Source of the DNA: DASZXJ01 sp035545895
Lineage (GTDB): Bacteria; Planctomycetota; Phycisphaerae; Tepidisphaerales; Tepidisphaeraceae
DNA length: 42,493 bases
NCBI GenBank assembly: GCA_035545895.1
Contig: DASZXJ010000238.1
Span: 1-42,493, forward strand
Reading direction: 5' to 3'
Shown: positions 41,419-42,493 of the stretch, one piece after another
How positions within the stretch are numbered: position 1 is the stretch's first letter
Layout: each line of letters opens with the position of its first letter
The notes under the pieces: model-generated
Databases searched by the model: none
The model's input: only the letters and a program-made list of their open reading frames with translations
What the model was told of the DNA's origin: nothing
Made by a program: the position numbers and the translations under genes

Positions 41419-42493
41419 CTATTCACTGTGCATTACAAATTGCTGGTATAGATGTGCATATCGACCCCCCGCCGCCAGCAGTTCGCGATGCGTGCCGCGT
41501 TCGATAATGTTTCCCTGATCGATCACCAAAATGCAATCCGCACGCATGATCGTGCTGAGCCGATGTGCCACGATGAAAGTCGTACGTCCTTCCAGCAGTT
41601 TTTCGAGCGACCGCTGCACCAGCAGTTCGGTCGCGGTATCGACGGCGCTGGTGGCTTCATCAAGCATGAAGATGCGCGGATCTGCCAAGAACGCGCGGGT
41701 GAAACAGATCAATTGCCGTTGCCCCAGGCTCATGTTCGCGCCGCGCTCGCCGACTTCGGTGTCGTAGCCGTCTTTGAGTCGCATGATCGCATCGTGCGTG
41801 CCGAGTTGCCGGGCCGCGTTCATCACCTGCTCGCGGGTTGCGCCGGGGCTGGCGTAGCAGATGTTTTCAAGAACCGTGCCGGTGAACAGGTAGTTCACCT
41901 GAAGCACGAGACCCATTTGCTTGTGCAGCGATTCGCCGGTGATGGTTCGCAGATCGTGCCCATCGACCAGGACGCGACCGCTTTGCGGTTGATAAAACCG
42001 CGCGATCAGAGAAATGATGCTGCTTTTGCCGCTGCCGGTTGAGCCAACCAGAGCAAACATCTGCCCGGGTTCGGTTTGGAAGTTGATGTTGTGCAGTACC
42101 GGCCGCTCGGGGTTGTAACCGAAGGTGACATTTTCAAATGTCACATTTCCCACAATGCGAGGCAAATCTTTCGCCTGGGGCTGATCCTGCACATCGGGTT
42201 TCATGTCGAGCAGATCGAAAATTCGTTCAGCGCTGGCCATGGCGGTCATGAGCTGGTTGTAAAAAGTGCCGAACAGCAGCACGGGGTTCATGAACGATTC
42301 CCAGTACATATACGCCATCGCCACGCCGCCCACATCGGCTTTACCATCCGCTTTGATCATTCGTCCTGTCGCGCACAGATACCCGCCGTACACCAGGATG
42401 ATTGCTTTTCCAAGAAAGCCGATCGTTTGCAGCAATGGTTGATAGATGCCATTGATGCGAGCGACATGCACGTTGTTGGCGGTGTTGGCGGTT
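41419..42493 (-). CDS. ABC exporter (MsbA/ABCB-type half-transporter), partial at the 5' end
   Basis: The frame continues to the window edge without a stop (357 codons seen), so the N-terminal transmembrane part is missing. The visible part starts within the last membrane helices (PLLQTIGFLGKAIILVYGGY) followed by a nucleotide-binding domain: GNVTFENVTFGYNPERPVL, Walker A GSTGSGKSS, signature MSLGQRQLICFTRAF, Walker B RIFMLDEATSAVD and the switch His VAHRLST. This is the order of exporters fused to their membrane domain (MsbA, multidrug and peptide exporters). Substrate is unknown. It is the upstream neighbour of the TadG-like array on the same strand; whether the genes cooperate is not shown. 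Confidence 0.9.
   Translation of the reverse strand, partial: TANTANNVHVARINGIYQPLLQTIGFLGKAIILVYGGYLCATGRMIKADGKADVGGVAMAYMYWESFMNPVLLFGTFYNQLMTAMASAERIFDLLDMKPDVQDQPQAKDLPRIVGNVTFENVTFGYNPERPVLHNINFQTEPGQMFALVGSTGSGKSSIISLIARFYQPQSGRVLVDGHDLRTITGESLHKQMGLVLQVNYLFTGTVLENICYASPGATREQVMNAARQLGTHDAIMRLKDGYDTEVGERGANMSLGQRQLICFTRAFLADPRIFMLDEATSAVDTATELLVQRSLEKLLEGRTTFIVAHRLSTIMRADCILVIDQGNIIERGTHRELLAAGGRYAHLYQQFVMHSE

Overview
The window looks like a chromosomal segment of a Planctomycetota bacterium, probably a Phycisphaerae-type lineage; this placement is an inference from gene content, not a search. The main signs are a planctomycete cytochrome/DUF1592-type protein next to a DUF1552 Tat-signal protein, a large PEP-CTERM protein with a dockerin-like pair, an RTX protein with an N-terminal LEPR-XLL-like motif, and a tandem array of TadG-like proteins. 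Gene density is high, base composition is even and moderately GC-rich, and I saw no tRNA, rRNA, CRISPR array, transposase or phage gene.

Layout. 1-5.0 kb: a partial GT-C-like membrane protein (minus), then a HAD phosphatase, a calcineurin-like phosphoesterase, a small secreted protein and a lactate permease (plus), closed by a strong bidirectional hairpin terminator. 5.1-9.5 kb: a lone STAS protein with its own terminator, a LEPR-XLL/Fn3/RTX surface protein (minus) and comEC (plus). 9.5-12.1 kb: cstA-hicA-hicB (minus), a transporter followed 6 nt later by a toxin-antitoxin pair. 12.2-23.6 kb: a divergent polysaccharide locus. The left arm holds a methyltransferase, GT4, WcaF-like acetyltransferase, GT4, AsnB-type amidotransferase and GT4; the right arm holds GT2, acetyltransferase, methyltransferase, GT4 and a sugar epimerase. 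Genes overlap by ATGA/GTGA or sit within about 20 nt of each other, with one shared promoter region at about 19.0 kb. 23.7-25.5 kb: a secreted repeat protein and a UGT-type glycosyltransferase. 25.8-30.0 kb: the 992-residue PEP-CTERM protein, a rhodanese and an orphan MlaF-like ATPase. 30.1-36.3 kb: the cytochrome/DUF1592 and DUF1552 pair and a secreted protein of about 600 residues (minus). 36.5-42.5 kb: four TadG-like proteins in tandem (minus), three with the same predicted C-terminal beta-sandwich domain and one with a polymer-forming-like repeat domain, downstream of a truncated ABC exporter.

How it fits together. Much of the window serves the cell surface: polysaccharide assembly and decoration, secreted repeat proteins with calcium-binding or sorting signals, and pilin-like anchored proteins. 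Metabolic genes point to uptake of small carboxylates (lactate permease, CstA). The most unusual element is the TadG-like array, in which a Tad pseudopilin-type anchor is joined to a domain otherwise familiar to me from PEP-CTERM proteins, with signs of recent duplication or gene conversion. Several intergenic gaps carry REP-like palindromes.
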